From Anaerobacillus alkalidiazotrophicus (GTDB lineage: Bacteria > Bacillota > Bacilli > Bacillales_H > Anaerobacillaceae): 34,317 nt of DNA. The stretch is from positions 2,726-37,042 of the forward strand of contig NZ_MLQS01000008.1 in assembly GCF_001866055.1 (NCBI RefSeq), in the 5' to 3' direction. Below the pieces are notes generated by a model, which saw nothing but the letters and a program-made list of their open reading frames with translations, made no database searches and was not told the origin of the DNA. Below, piece by piece: positions 7,640 through 15,595 of this stretch (the stretch's first letter is position 1; every line of letters starts with the position of its first letter). A program made the position numbers and the translations under genes.

Positions 7640-7854
7640 AAACTTTCGAGATCATCAGCTTTTAAATCTTCAACATACGACTATATAACAGTTATTGATC
7701 CTGTAATCAAAGAAAAGATACAGAAACTAGCGATAAGTTCTTCAGCAGTTGTTACGTTTTCGGAGAAAAAAAACGTTTCTAAAGGCTTCTAAAAATTATT
7801 TAGTCATGTACGAGACTGGAAATTCTTAAGCCTGAATAAAAATTTTTTAAAAGA

Positions 7855-7872
7855 TATCTTGAATTAATAATA
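7855..7872 (+). promoter_or_regulatory. MhqR-type operator, distal box of the DoxX gene
   Basis: TATCTTGAATTAATAATA differs from the 6729 box at one position. The TTGAAT (7859-7864) and TATTAT (7881-7886) make a plausible promoter with a 16-bp spacer. Confidence 0.7.
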
Positions 7873-7885
7873 AATAAAAATATTA

Positions 7886-7902
7886 TATACTGAATTAAGA
7901 TA
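7886..7902 (+). promoter_or_regulatory. Possible second MhqR-type half-site near the DoxX promoter start
   Basis: TATACTGAATTAAGATA keeps the right half of the operator (AATT and AAGATA) but has a poor left half. It overlaps the expected transcription start. Confidence 0.45.
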
Positions 7903-7921
7903 AATGAATTTGAATTTTACG

Positions 7922-7957
7922 TTTATCCCACTCTTAAGGGGCAGGAAGACCCCCACT
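7922..7957 (+). repeat. Partial IS605-like repeat, copy 3
   Basis: TTTATCCCACTCTTAAGGGG followed by a short loop and CCCCC. Its first 23 bases equal those at 9193-9215. It lies in the leader of the DoxX gene. Confidence 0.6.
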
Positions 7958-8003
7958 GAGTGAAGTTCAGCTTAATAAAAATGAAATTGGAGGAGAAACG
8001 ATT

Positions 8004-8405
8004 ATGTTAAACAAAAATGAAATTGGAGCATTTTTATTACGTGTAGTGTTAGGGGTTGTGTTTTTAGCACATGGTGCGGCGAAGTTCCAAGGTGGTATTG
8101 AAAATATAGCCGGTTGGTTTGATAGTATTGGGTTACCCGGAGGCCTTGCATATATTGTAGCAACGATTGAATTAGTTGGAGGAATTGCTTTAATCTTAGG
8201 ATTTGGAACACGGATTGTTTCTGTATTGTTAGGTCTTATCATGGTAGGAGCAATCTTTAAGGTTAAATTAGCAGCAGGATTTTTTGATGGTTATGCTTAT
8301 GACCTCGTTTTACTTATCATATCTGTTCATTTAGCACTAAATGGGAGTAAGTTGTATTCTCTCGGTCAATTATTATTAAGAGGTAAAGAAAAATTTTCAG
8401 CTTAA
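8004..8405 (+). CDS. mhqP: DoxX family membrane protein, MhqP-like
   Basis: A 133-residue protein with four hydrophobic segments (about 8-28, 45-70, 72-92, 100-118) and the DoxX pattern RVVLGVVFLAHGAAKF near the N-terminus and ELVGGIALILGFGTR in the middle. MhqP of B. subtilis is a DoxX protein in the mhqNOP operon repressed by MhqR; the operator boxes and the MhqR-like gene upstream support the same assignment. Its biochemical role is not settled. The ribosome binding site GGAGGAG precedes ATG 8004. Confidence 0.8.
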   Translation: MLNKNEIGAFLLRVVLGVVFLAHGAAKFQGGIENIAGWFDSIGLPGGLAYIVATIELVGGIALILGFGTRIVSVLLGLIMVGAIFKVKLAAGFFDGYAYDLVLLIISVHLALNGSKLYSLGQLLLRGKEKFSA

Positions 8406-8406
8406 T

Positions 8407-8424
8407 TATCTTGAGTTAAAGAAA
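8407..8424 (+). promoter_or_regulatory. MhqR-type operator before the wrbA-like gene
   Basis: TATCTTGAGTTAAAGAAA keeps the left half of the operator and has a weaker right half. It begins immediately after the DoxX stop codon, so the quinone reductase gene may have its own regulated promoter. Confidence 0.55.
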
Positions 8425-8526
8425 AATGAGATTGAGATATTTGTTAAGGAAAAAGAACATTGGAAATGATTTATTTTCAATGGAGGTGGTTCTTATTAGG
8501 TTAAATTATTGAAAGGAGAAATTAAT

Positions 8527-9186
8527 ATGGGATTTTTAGAAAAAATATTTGGAAAAACAAAGGAGTCGAATAAAATGTCAAACGTAAAATTAGCAGTCAT
8601 TTATTACAGCATGGGTGGAACAAACTATCAATTATCGAAATGGGCTGAAGAAGGCGCGAAAGAAGTTGGTGCAGAAGTAAAAGTATTAAAAATTCCTGAA
8701 CTTGCTCCTCAATCAGTCATCGATGAAAACGAAGGATGGAAAGCTCATGTTGAAGCAACAAAAGATGTTCCTGAAGTAACATTAGAAGACTTAGAATGGG
8801 CAGATGCAATTATTTTCAGTGTTCCAACTAGATTTGGTAATATGCCAGCTCAAATGAAACAATTCTTGGATACAACAGGTGGTCTATGGTTTCATGGAAA
8901 GCTGGTAAACAAAGTGGTAAGTGCAATGACCTCAGCACAAAATTCTCATGGCGGTCAAGAAGCAACAATCCTTTCTCTATACACAACGATGCATCATTGG
9001 GGCGCGATTGTGGCATCACCTGGTTACACAGATCCTGTTCAATTTACTTCTGGTGGGAATCCGTACGGTGTAAGTGTAACAGTTGGTCAAGACGGAAAAA
9101 TGATTGAAGACGTAGAAGCAGCTGTAAAACATCAAGCAAAGCGCACAGTTACAGTTGCAGGCTGGGTGAAAAAAGCAAATCAATAA
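8527..9186 (+). CDS. wrbA: WrbA-like NAD(P)H:quinone oxidoreductase (flavodoxin fold)
   Basis: A 219-residue flavodoxin-fold protein: the FMN phosphate loop YYSMGGTNYQL follows the first strand, then FSVPTRFGNMPAQMKQFLD and the conserved TSAQNSHGGQE block of WrbA enzymes. These reduce quinones by two electrons and protect against electrophiles, consistent with the neighbouring MhqR system. Two starts look equally good: ATG 8527 (AAAGGAG upstream) and ATG 8575 (its own AAAGGAG upstream). The second gives 203 residues, the usual WrbA length; the first adds a 16-residue lysine-rich extension beginning MGFLEKIFGK. Confidence 0.88.
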   Translation: MGFLEKIFGKTKESNKMSNVKLAVIYYSMGGTNYQLSKWAEEGAKEVGAEVKVLKIPELAPQSVIDENEGWKAHVEATKDVPEVTLEDLEWADAIIFSVPTRFGNMPAQMKQFLDTTGGLWFHGKLVNKVVSAMTSAQNSHGGQEATILSLYTTMHHWGAIVASPGYTDPVQFTSGGNPYGVSVTVGQDGKMIEDVEAAVKHQAKRTVTVAGWVKKANQ

Positions 9187-9192
9187 GTTGAC

Positions 9193-9224
9193 TTTATCCC
9201 ACTCTTAAGGGGCAGTAAGACCCC
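9193..9224 (+). repeat. Partial IS605-like repeat, copy 4
   Basis: Starts as the repeat at 7922 and forms GGGG-cagtaaga-CCCC. With copy 3 it brackets the DoxX and WrbA genes as a direct repeat about 1.27 kb apart. Confidence 0.6.
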
Positions 9225-9313
9225 AATGTCATCAGGCTAAGGATACAAAAATTGGAATGTTACTTTGAGACTGCTGAAAATATTAGTGATTTAAAGTTAC
9301 AACATTAAAAATA

Positions 9314-9354
9314 AAAAGATTAGGAAATGTTCAAACCACATTTCCTAATCTTTT
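9314..9354 (+). terminator. Strong bidirectional terminator after wrbA
   Basis: AAAAGATTAGGAAATG pairs perfectly with CATTTCCTAATCTTTT around a 9-nt loop, with T-runs on both sides. Confidence 0.88.
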
Positions 9355-9394
9355 TTGTATTTTGGCTCTTTAAAAGTAATTTACTAGGCTATTT

Positions 9395-9607
9395 CTAACC
9401 CATTAATGTAATAATTCGTTTCATATTTACTACGAAGAGTGTTGTTGCACTTTGTATGTGCATACCTAAAAGACCCTGGGAATGACTTTTTTCAAAACCA
9501 TGGCGATTTTTTATCTCGGCGTTTTTAGCTTCATAAGCGGCAGCCATTAAATATCTCACCACATAATCTCCATTTATTTCATTTATTGTACCAAAAAAAG
9601 GAGACAA
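9395..9607 (-). pseudogene. C-terminal fragment of an IS1182-like transposase
   Basis: About 70 residues. The pattern AKNAEIKNRHGFEKSHSQGL then MHIQSATTLFVVNMKRI resembles the C-terminus of IS1182/ISBma2-type DDE transposases (NAEMK-HGLRRAKYRGL, then IQ...TA...N-KR). Nothing of the catalytic core remains, and the N-terminal end has no convincing start. The element is dead. Confidence 0.55.
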
Positions 9608-9741
9608 TAAAAGGCTATCTCATTGGAGTGGAGCCTTATAAGGTAAGTTTTCATTTAGGAATGAGCCAATATTTAAAGAAAAAATGGAATTTGATAATAG
9701 GCGATGTGAAAAGGACAATAGAAAGGTTAATTACTACCTTT

Positions 9742-9797
9742 AAATGACGTAAAAGAGTAAGTATTTATATCATAATGCTTACTTTTTTACGTCATTT
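9742..9797. terminator. Long hairpin, probably a bidirectional terminator
   Basis: AAATGACGTAAAAGAGTAAG pairs almost perfectly with CTTACTTTTTTACGTCATTT around a 16-nt loop. It overlaps the stop of the minus-strand remnant at 9787. Confidence 0.6.
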
Positions 9798-9975
9798 GTA
9801 CACCAGCAGCATATGCAGCCTTTAGATTTTCTGGAGTTGTAACATAAGATTGAGAAGGGTAAACTAGGAAGTAATGAATTTGATAATTGTTTATTTTCGC
9901 TACTCTGATACTAAATGTTGTTGGATGAAGATTGTTTCCAACAGCATTTAGACTTATGTAGCTCCATTTAGGTAA
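9787..9975 (-). pseudogene. C-terminal gene remnant, unknown
   Basis: A 62-residue frame that opens right after a stop, contains no usable start and ends at TAA (9787-9789). It reads LPKWSYISLNAVGNN and later HYFLVYPSQSYVTTP, ending AAYAAGVQMT. The composition is protein-like. I do not recognise the family. Confidence 0.45.
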
Positions 9976-10144
9976 TTATGAAATTCATTCAATAAGAAAC
10001 AATTATTTATTTTTAAAAAAATACATTGATTACTTATCAAAATAGTAGAAATACAAGATATGACAGATGCAAATTCCGATTTTTCAATAACCTCCTTAGT
10101 AAATTCTCCTCTCATTTTGGGATTGGGTTAGTTTGTCGATTCAA

Positions 10145-10182
10145 TAAAAAAACACCGGCTTTTATAAAAGGGATCAGTGTTT
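10145..10182 (-). terminator. Terminator of the DUF2200 gene
   Basis: On the minus strand AAACACTG pairs with CGGTGTTT (one G-T pair) and is followed by a T-run. It lies 16 bp after the stop. Confidence 0.75.
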
Positions 10183-10197
10183 CTTCATTTTTAATTA

Positions 10198-10548
10198 TTA
10201 TTTCCGCAAAATCTTCTCTAGCGCTTTTCCCTTTGCTAACTCATCGATTAGCTTGTCCAAATAGCGAATTTCTTGCATCGTTGGTTCTTCGATGTCTTCC
10301 ACTCGGACACCGCAGACAACACCTTTGATCAAAGCCCTCGAAGGATTCAGTTGGGGAGATTCCGCAAAGAAGGTCTCAAAGTCTGTCTGTTTTTCCAGTT
10401 GTGCTTCTAATTCTTCTTGGCTATACCCTGTCAACCAACGGATGATTTCGTCGACTTCTGTTTTCGTACGTCCTTTTCTCTCCGCCTTCGTAACATAATG
10501 GGGATATACACTTGCGAAACACATTGTATAAATCTTATGTTTGGCCAT
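10198..10548 (-). CDS. DUF2200 family protein
   Basis: A 116-residue soluble protein that matches the highly conserved DUF2200 family along its whole length, for example [19 protein letters not shown] at the start, [16 protein letters not shown] in the middle and a [19 protein letters not shown] tail. Function is unknown. It has its own terminator and an upstream region with no close partner gene. Its G+C is visibly higher than in neighbouring cassette genes, as expected for a core gene. Confidence 0.88.
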   Translation of the reverse strand: MAKHKIYTMCFASVYPHYVTKAERKGRTKTEVDEIIRWLTGYSQEELEAQLEKQTDFETFFAESPQLNPSRALIKGVVCGVRVEDIEEPTMQEIRYLDKLIDELAKGKALEKILRK

Positions 10549-10696
10549 AATACATCATTCCTTAAATGGTTTTCTTTATTATAGTACGAAAAATAGTCGG
10601 GTTCAAACGAAGTAACCGTTATTTATTTTTTGATTTTTTCTTTGAATGAATTTGAACTACCCTATTAATTTATTAAAGTATTAGAATAATTGCATT

Positions 10697-10770
10697 AACA
10701 CAAACGGAGATCGATAGCATAACAACAGCTAACACTTCTATGTATTAACGAAGCAGAATAATTAAATAAG
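10697..10770 (+). repeat. Cassette-type repeat
   Basis: Contains ACAAACGGAGATCGATAG and ends TATTAACGAAGCAGAATAAT. It precedes the small gene at 10820 and matches the AACG...GCGATAG...AACGAAGCAG layout of the array at 27948-34075. Confidence 0.65.
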
Positions 10771-10819
10771 CAAAATTAAGGATTTATGTTAAAATTAGGA
10801 TAAAAAAGAGAGGTAATAC

Positions 10820-11089
10820 ATGCGAAATACTCTACAATATGAAAAAGCTAAATCTTATATTAAGGTATTATTATTAGTTTTAACGATATTATCAACGAGC
10901 TTTGTCATCTGGGCAGGCTTTACTGGTAGAGAGTCTATATTCCCGTTTCTACTAAGCCTAACACTGTTTCTGTCCATTAGTAATTTACAGTTTGATAATG
11001 AAAATCCAGAAAGGAAGAAGCTTTATAAGATTTTATTGATTGTGTCATGTCTGTCAGTTGCATTAGCAGTTGCTAACTTAATTGTATGA
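10820..11089 (+). CDS. Small three-helix membrane protein, unknown
   Basis: An 89-residue protein with hydrophobic stretches at about 15-33, 38-55 and 68-88 and a charged loop ENPERKK between the last two. The ribosome binding site is AGAGAGG before ATG 10820. I recognise no family with certainty. It is the first gene of a short run of small genes separated by cassette-type repeats. Confidence 0.7.
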   Translation: MRNTLQYEKAKSYIKVLLLVLTILSTSFVIWAGFTGRESIFPFLLSLTLFLSISNLQFDNENPERKKLYKILLIVSCLSVALAVANLIV

Positions 11090-11108
11090 GGATACGTTAG
11101 TTGGAACG

Positions 11109-11200
11109 GTAAGTCTTATTAATGTTAAAGATAGCGATGTTTGAACATTACATCGTTTTACTTGTTCGACCAAATGGCAGGATTGTTGAAGAAGATGAAA
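11109..11200 (+). repeat. Degenerate cassette-type repeat
   Basis: Contains TAGCGATGTTTGAAC with a matching TACATCGTTTTACTTG, then CAAATGGCAGGATTGTTGAAG, the same tail seen at 27948-27976. Confidence 0.5.
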
Positions 11201-11237
11201 TATTGGATTACATTCATTTGTTATAGGAAGTGAAAAA

Positions 11238-11672
11238 ATGATCTATTTTTATTTAATGCTAATACTAGGGGCCTTGTTTATAATATTCGCAGTATTTTCC
11301 TTTATTGCTATGTATGTTAATAAAGACTACCCACTTTTAAATGTAGGTAAAAGCCTTGGTATGTTATTAATTGGTGTATTATTTTTAACCGTTACTCTCC
11401 CAAGCCTAAAATATGTTGTACTAAAGGAATATGATGTTATCAGTGGGGAATGTGTTATCGAAATAGTATCATCAGGTCGTTCTTCTGAAGCAGTCTTTAC
11501 AATGCTCGATACAGATAGATTGTTTTACTTCAGAGATATTCCTGCACTTGATGCTTATGGAAAATCTATCCCTTATTATTGTATGGTGACAGCAACAAAA
11601 GACCATATGTTTGAAGTTAGTTATAAAATATATGATTCCCAAACACGAAAGTTAATAGTAACAAGTAAATAA
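11238..11672 (+). CDS. Membrane protein with extracytoplasmic domain, unknown
   Basis: 144 residues. Two hydrophobic segments lie at about 3-27 and 37-57, followed by a roughly 85-residue beta-rich domain with two cysteines (in SGECVIEI and YYCMVTA) that could pair outside the cell. The ribosome binding site is AGGAAGTG before ATG 11238. No family recognised. It is the second small gene of the run. Confidence 0.7.
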   Translation: MIYFYLMLILGALFIIFAVFSFIAMYVNKDYPLLNVGKSLGMLLIGVLFLTVTLPSLKYVVLKEYDVISGECVIEIVSSGRSSEAVFTMLDTDRLFYFRDIPALDAYGKSIPYYCMVTATKDHMFEVSYKIYDSQTRKLIVTSK

Positions 11673-11776
11673 CCTATGTCTAAGAGAAATGAAATAAACT
11701 TTAATTGGAGGAATAAATTAAAAAAGTTTCGTAGGAAATGGCGATATTTTCGTATAGTGAGCTATATAACTACTGG

Positions 11777-11831
11777 GAACGATTGCTTAAGAATGGCAAC
11801 CGCTTCTTGTGCGAACGAAGCAGATTAGTAA
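11777..11831 (+). repeat. Cassette-type repeat
   Basis: GGAACGATTGCTTAAGAATG, then CCGCTTCTTGTG, then CGAACGAAGCAGATTAGTAA. From CGAAGCAG (11816) onward it is homologous to 33825 onward, the left boundary of the duplicated cassette. Confidence 0.7.
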
Positions 11832-11895
11832 ATTTTTATTTTGTGCTTATTTATAAGTTTCGATATTGAAAAACAAATTGAAAGGTGGGGTATAC

Positions 11896-12108
11896 ATGAT
11901 AAGGCAATATCTTTGGGTTAAATGGGGTGAAATTTTAATTGGTAATTTAATAGTGATTACTATCGTCACGTTAATTGCTTTTTGCGTTGGCAAACTATTA
12001 AATATTACAATTAGGTACAACCCTCTAATTCTGGGTGCGATTGGCTCTTGTTTATTTATTGAGTATAAAAACTACAGAAAGTGGTTACGAAATGGTGCAA
12101 CTTTCTAA
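11896..12108 (+). CDS. Small two-helix membrane protein (full-length copy of a duplicated cassette gene)
   Basis: A 70-residue protein starting at ATG 11896 after AAGGTGGGG. An upstream in-frame start at 11866 lacks such a site. Hydrophobic segments lie at about 13-32 and 43-55, with a basic KNYRKWLRNG tail. A second copy at 33911-34039 keeps the same start and end but lacks 28 residues in the middle. The leader and following repeat are shared too, so the whole unit was copied. Function unknown. Confidence 0.7.
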   Translation: MIRQYLWVKWGEILIGNLIVITIVTLIAFCVGKLLNITIRYNPLILGAIGSCLFIEYKNYRKWLRNGATF

Positions 12109-12129
12109 GGTTAACAGATATCTAATTTC

Positions 12130-12196
12130 ACTAACGAGTGCGATAGCACAATAAAGGGTATCGCTATTTTCTTTGTTGAGTAACGCGCAGGTTAGT
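12130..12196 (+). repeat. Cassette-type repeat
   Basis: ACTAACGAGTGCGATAGCAC, then TATCGCTATTTTC, then GAGTAACGCGCAGGTTAGTC. The ends ACTAAC and GTTAGT are mutually complementary, and GCGATA pairs with TATCGC inside. Confidence 0.75.
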
Positions 12197-12240
12197 CAAA
12201 TAAAATATCGGTTGAAATATATCGACAGGAGTGGGAAAAT

Positions 12241-12498
12241 ATGGGTTATTTACAAATTAATAAATTTTTTTATTTACCACTTATTATAGGGGAGATAATT
12301 GAAAGAAAGTTAGGGAATGGGAAAAGAGGAATGATTGTCTATACATTATTATATCTCCTATTTTCACCCTTCCCTTCAGTTCTATCTAATGGAATTAATT
12401 CATGGATACTGAACACACTTCTTCCTCTGATGATTCAAAATTATTTTTTACTTGGTATGCTTTATGTGTTCTTTTTTATTTGGAGGAATAAAAAGTAA
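12241..12498 (+). CDS. Small membrane protein, unknown
   Basis: An 85-residue protein with hydrophobic segments at about 8-20, 30-50 and 57-80, and a basic tail. The ribosome binding site is GACAGGAGTG before ATG 12241. It follows a cassette-type repeat directly, but no clear repeat follows it; the next sequence is a pseudogene fragment. No family recognised. Confidence 0.65.
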   Translation: MGYLQINKFFYLPLIIGEIIERKLGNGKRGMIVYTLLYLLFSPFPSVLSNGINSWILNTLLPLMIQNYFLLGMLYVFFFIWRNKK

Positions 12499-12523
12499 AA
12501 ACTATAAAAAGTTCCTCAAATAG

Positions 12524-12694
12524 ATAGTTTATGAATATGGATTAAATTACAAGATTGAAATACTTGGCGATATTGCACATGTATATAGTCAGTATGAAGC
12601 AAAGAGAAATAAGGAAGATATCGAATTAATTAAACACGGCGTTACACTTGTGCAAATGGTTAAAGATTCAAATTTGGAAAATACTATAGTATGA
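12524..12694 (+). pseudogene. Fragment of a SnoaL/NTF2-like protein
   Basis: The open frame begins after a stop without a start codon and reads ILGDIAHVYSQYEAKRN then a later IKHGVTLVQMVKDS. This resembles the C-terminal half of DUF4440/NTF2-like proteins (GDIAHVFSTYE...RGINSIQL). The end is altered and truncated, so it is not functional. Confidence 0.55.
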
Positions 12695-12826
12695 TTTGGC
12701 AATATTAATTTAGCAAATGTGTTTCGCAGTATTGTCTAGAATCATTGTGATATTTTTGGATAGTACAAGGAAATTTGGCAGAACAGTAGTGAAATATTTA
12801 TATCTTGATAATTTAGGAGGTTCTAT

Positions 12827-14335
12827 ATGAAAAGAAAAGCCATAGTTTTACTTGTATTGGCAATCATCGCTACTTTTCCATTTTTTTTGAACCATAACGA
12901 TCTAACTAGAACTACTGATCTTGATAAATTAATTAAAGACGTAGAAACAAAAACTGATAAAATGCTAAGTAAATATAAAATTCCTGGGGCTGCAATTTCT
13001 GTACTAGAAGATGGCCAAGTTAAATGGATAGGTACGTTCGGTTATGCGGATCTCGATGCTAATAGTAAGGTTGAGCAAAACACAGTGTTTCAAGTTGCCT
13101 CGATTTCTAAATCTGTGACAGCACTGGGCGTGATGAAATTGGTTGAAGATGGCCTCATCAATTTAGATGATCCTATTGAGAATTACATAACAAGATGGCA
13201 GCTACTTGAAAGTGAATATGACCAAAAAGCGATAACTGTGAGAGGGTTATTAAGTCATACATCAGGGCTATCAGTCGGGGGAGGTTATCCTGGCTATGAG
13301 CCAAATAAACAGCTACCTACTTTGGAGCAATCACTTAGTGGGATTGGTGGTGGTTCAAAGCCTGTTGAATTAGAAAATGAAGCGGGAGCGAGGTATAGCT
13401 ATTCAGGTGGTGGTTATAACTTACTACAAATGATGATTGAAGAAGTAACAGGAAAAGACTTTCATTTATATCTAAATGAAGTCGTCCTTGCACCGTTAGG
13501 AATGGAAAACAGTAGCTTCAAATGGGATGGTCATCTCCAGGATAAGACTGCGAAAGCTTATGATGTAAAATTAGAGTTGTTACCAAACTACTTATTTATC
13601 GAGAAAGCAGCAGCCGGACTTTATACAACGATAGAAGACATGAATAAGTTTGTCATCGCTGAAATCAATAGCTTTCACGGAACGGGTTTTTTAGAAGCTG
13701 ACACAGTTCAAGAGATGTTTACCCCCATTTTAGAAGTTAGAGGTTTAGAAGGCTTTATTAATGATGAGACCGCTCTAGGTCATTTTATTAATCACGTAAA
13801 TAACAGCATCATCGTTACACATGATGGAGGCAACAACGGCTGGAAGGCACATTTTTCGATGGAACCACAGACCGGAAATGGTCTCATTGTTTTAACGAAT
13901 GGAAATAACGGGACTTATTTTTTAAATGAAATAGTTAGTGCTTGGCATTATACAAACTTTGGGATCGAACGCTCATTTGATCAATTAAGTCATACCGTAA
14001 AAGCTACGGCGTATGCTCTCTCATTATTGATTTTTTGCTGGTCATTAAGTGTCATAGTTAACTTAGTTTCTGCTTTCCTTAATAAGGAGTTAAAGATAAC
14101 TAAGTTTTCAAATAAGAAAGTTCTTGCAGTAAAAGTGATCATGTCAATTGTTTTAGTTAGTGGTTCGTTTCTATTGAGCAAGATCCTTGTACCGATTTTA
14201 GGTTTCATTGATCCGTTGATTGGAATATTACTTGTTACATCTGTATTTACTAGAATAATACTAACAGTTGTACTACTTTATATTAAAAAATCTGATAGAT
14301 TATCAAACGAGAGGGCAAAAAACGTAATATGTTAG
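12827..14335 (+). CDS. Membrane-anchored serine hydrolase (beta-lactamase/PBP4*-like)
   Basis: A 502-residue protein. An N-terminal hydrophobic segment (6-21) is a signal or anchor. The beta-lactamase-like domain (about 35-375) has the SxxK motif SISK at 92-95 (catalytic S92, K95), a tyrosine motif YSG at 192-194 where YxN is common, and HDGG at 332-335 in place of KTG. Three or four transmembrane helices follow (about 393-412, 433-455, 457-485). This layout is typical of penicillin-binding-protein-related hydrolases in Bacillus that act outside the cell; the substrate may be a D-amino-acid peptide or ester. The ribosome binding site is TAGGAGG before ATG 12827. Confidence 0.87.
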   Translation: MKRKAIVLLVLAIIATFPFFLNHNDLTRTTDLDKLIKDVETKTDKMLSKYKIPGAAISVLEDGQVKWIGTFGYADLDANSKVEQNTVFQVASISKSVTALGVMKLVEDGLINLDDPIENYITRWQLLESEYDQKAITVRGLLSHTSGLSVGGGYPGYEPNKQLPTLEQSLSGIGGGSKPVELENEAGARYSYSGGGYNLLQMMIEEVTGKDFHLYLNEVVLAPLGMENSSFKWDGHLQDKTAKAYDVKLELLPNYLFIEKAAAGLYTTIEDMNKFVIAEINSFHGTGFLEADTVQEMFTPILEVRGLEGFINDETALGHFINHVNNSIIVTHDGGNNGWKAHFSMEPQTGNGLIVLTNGNNGTYFLNEIVSAWHYTNFGIERSFDQLSHTVKATAYALSLLIFCWSLSVIVNLVSAFLNKELKITKFSNKKVLAVKVIMSIVLVSGSFLLSKILVPILGFIDPLIGILLVTSVFTRIILTVVLLYIKKSDRLSNERAKNVIC

Positions 14336-14340
14336 GTGTT

Positions 14341-14645
14341 ATGATGACAAACAAAAACGCTTGGTGCTTCCATACCAGAAGATAATGATTCGGAAAGCCA
14401 GATTGAACCAATTGCAATTATCACATTTAGGGATGTTACACTACATTGTTTGGACCACCATATGATGAGGCATTCAGTGGTCATCCGTTATATCCAGAGG
14501 ATTAAAACCCTATTCGTCATTTATAATAGAAAATTCATTTTGGATAAGAAAATTGATTGAAATTAATTCAGTTCATCCCTATTATAACCCTAGCCTTTTC
14601 ACGGATTTTAAACATTATATATGGTCATTTCACGATTCAATATAG
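14341..14645 (+). pseudogene. Frameshifted gene of unknown family
   Basis: Three frames join into one plausible protein. It starts MMTNKNA, shifts to GASIPEDNDSESQIEP then IAIITFRDVT, shifts again to TLFGPPYDEAFSGHPLYP, then continues as GLKPYSSFIIENSFWIRK through INSVHPYYNPSLFTDF to a TAG at 14643-14645. About three single-base indels separate the parts. The coding pattern is preserved in each part, so the decay is recent or the sequence has errors. Family not named. Confidence 0.6.
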
Positions 14646-14660
14646 AAAAGGTGGAGTTTT

Positions 14661-15317
14661 ATGAGAACATTTATTATCTTATTAATGTTATTAGCAGTAG
14701 TTATCAAGATAATTGCCTTTGTGAAGAAAAAAAAACCTAGATTATTAGTAATAAGCGTCTTAGTAATAGTTATCGGCATTTTTTTTCTGTCTGGATTTCG
14801 TTTTACAGCTATTGATACAATACCAGGAAATGTTGAACAAATAAGTTCCTATGATACAGTCTATGGAAAAGCAATCCTATTTGAAGATGTTAATGACAAA
14901 ACATTTGGCTTAGCTCGTGTAAAACAAAGACTAGGTATAATTTATTATTACGATGGTGGTACGTTTGGTAATGATATAGAAGAAAATAAGCCCTTTGAAG
15001 TTACTGGTTATGGCACTGTTTATGAGAAAGAAGGGTTCATAGTTGGTGTTAAAACGGCTGAAAATTCTTCTATAAAGTATATCGTTATTGGTGGGCACTC
15101 TGAAAATACACCTCCATCTATTCCCTATGACTTTTCAATGAACACTGTAAAGGAACAACCTGATAATTACCATATTAAAAAGATAATTAACAACTTTGCC
15201 TTCTTCGTCCTTGATGGATATTCTGAGGATACTTGGACAATCAGAGGACTTAATGAGGATGGCAATCTAGTTGCTGATAAATTATTTGGTGGAGACATCC
15301 GCTTTATTAGTTGGTAA
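14661..15317 (+). CDS. Membrane-anchored protein with extracytoplasmic domain, unknown
   Basis: 218 residues. Two hydrophobic segments lie at about 3-21 and 28-46 (separated by a KKKKPR turn), followed by a beta-rich domain of about 170 residues. The ribosome binding site is AAAGGTGGAG before ATG 14661. No known family seen. A segment after it (near 15366, TTAACGAAGAGCATTAGTAA) resembles the 3' end of the cassette-type repeats, so this gene may be another cassette. Confidence 0.7.
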   Translation: MRTFIILLMLLAVVIKIIAFVKKKKPRLLVISVLVIVIGIFFLSGFRFTAIDTIPGNVEQISSYDTVYGKAILFEDVNDKTFGLARVKQRLGIIYYYDGGTFGNDIEENKPFEVTGYGTVYEKEGFIVGVKTAENSSIKYIVIGGHSENTPPSIPYDFSMNTVKEQPDNYHIKKIINNFAFFVLDGYSEDTWTIRGLNEDGNLVADKLFGGDIRFISW

Positions 15318-15383
15318 AATCTTAATGTGTCAAATAATAGTTATTATGAACAATTGTCCTTAAATTAACGAAGAGCATTAGTA

Positions 15384-15418
15384 AAATAACGGGTTGAAAT
15401 TGATGCAACCCGTTATTT
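15384..15418. terminator. Perfect 13-bp hairpin
   Basis: AAATAACGGGTTG pairs with CAACCCGTTATTT around a 9-nt loop. It probably ends transcription of the gene at 14661-15317. Confidence 0.75.
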
Positions 15419-15595
15419 ATGTCCGTTGTACTGGAAAATAGAACAAACAGCATTCAAGTGCAGTGCATAATAAATTAAATGTGTAATGGTTTTAAATTAG
15501 ATTTGTTTTATAATAGGTTGTTTTCGCAAAGATTGTGGTTTTTAAGAAGCAAAGGAAGAAATATTTTTTGTATACTTATTATAAATGGTGTTCAA

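Larger units (their letters stand above)
7640..8003. other. Intergenic control region of the DoxX gene
   Basis: It holds two MhqR-like boxes (7855-7872 and 7886-7902), a partial IS605-like repeat (7922-7957) and a 15-bp direct repeat, AAAAATGAAATTGGA, at about 7978 and again inside the gene at about 8014. I see no gene in 7640-7850. Confidence 0.55.
9608..10144. other. Gene-poor stretch
   Basis: It holds a 20-bp-arm inverted repeat (9742-9797) and a minus-strand gene tail (9787-9975). The rest is AT-rich without a supported gene. Confidence 0.5.

Noticed and set aside
10026..10328. A 100-codon plus-strand frame opposite the DUF2200 gene
   Set aside because: It lies largely antisense to a clearly conserved gene and its terminator, with no ribosome binding site.
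11742..11875. A 43-codon frame ending near 11875
   Set aside because: It reads through a cassette-type repeat, and the ribosome binding site upstream (TTGGAGGAA near 11705) is not at a usable distance from its ATG.
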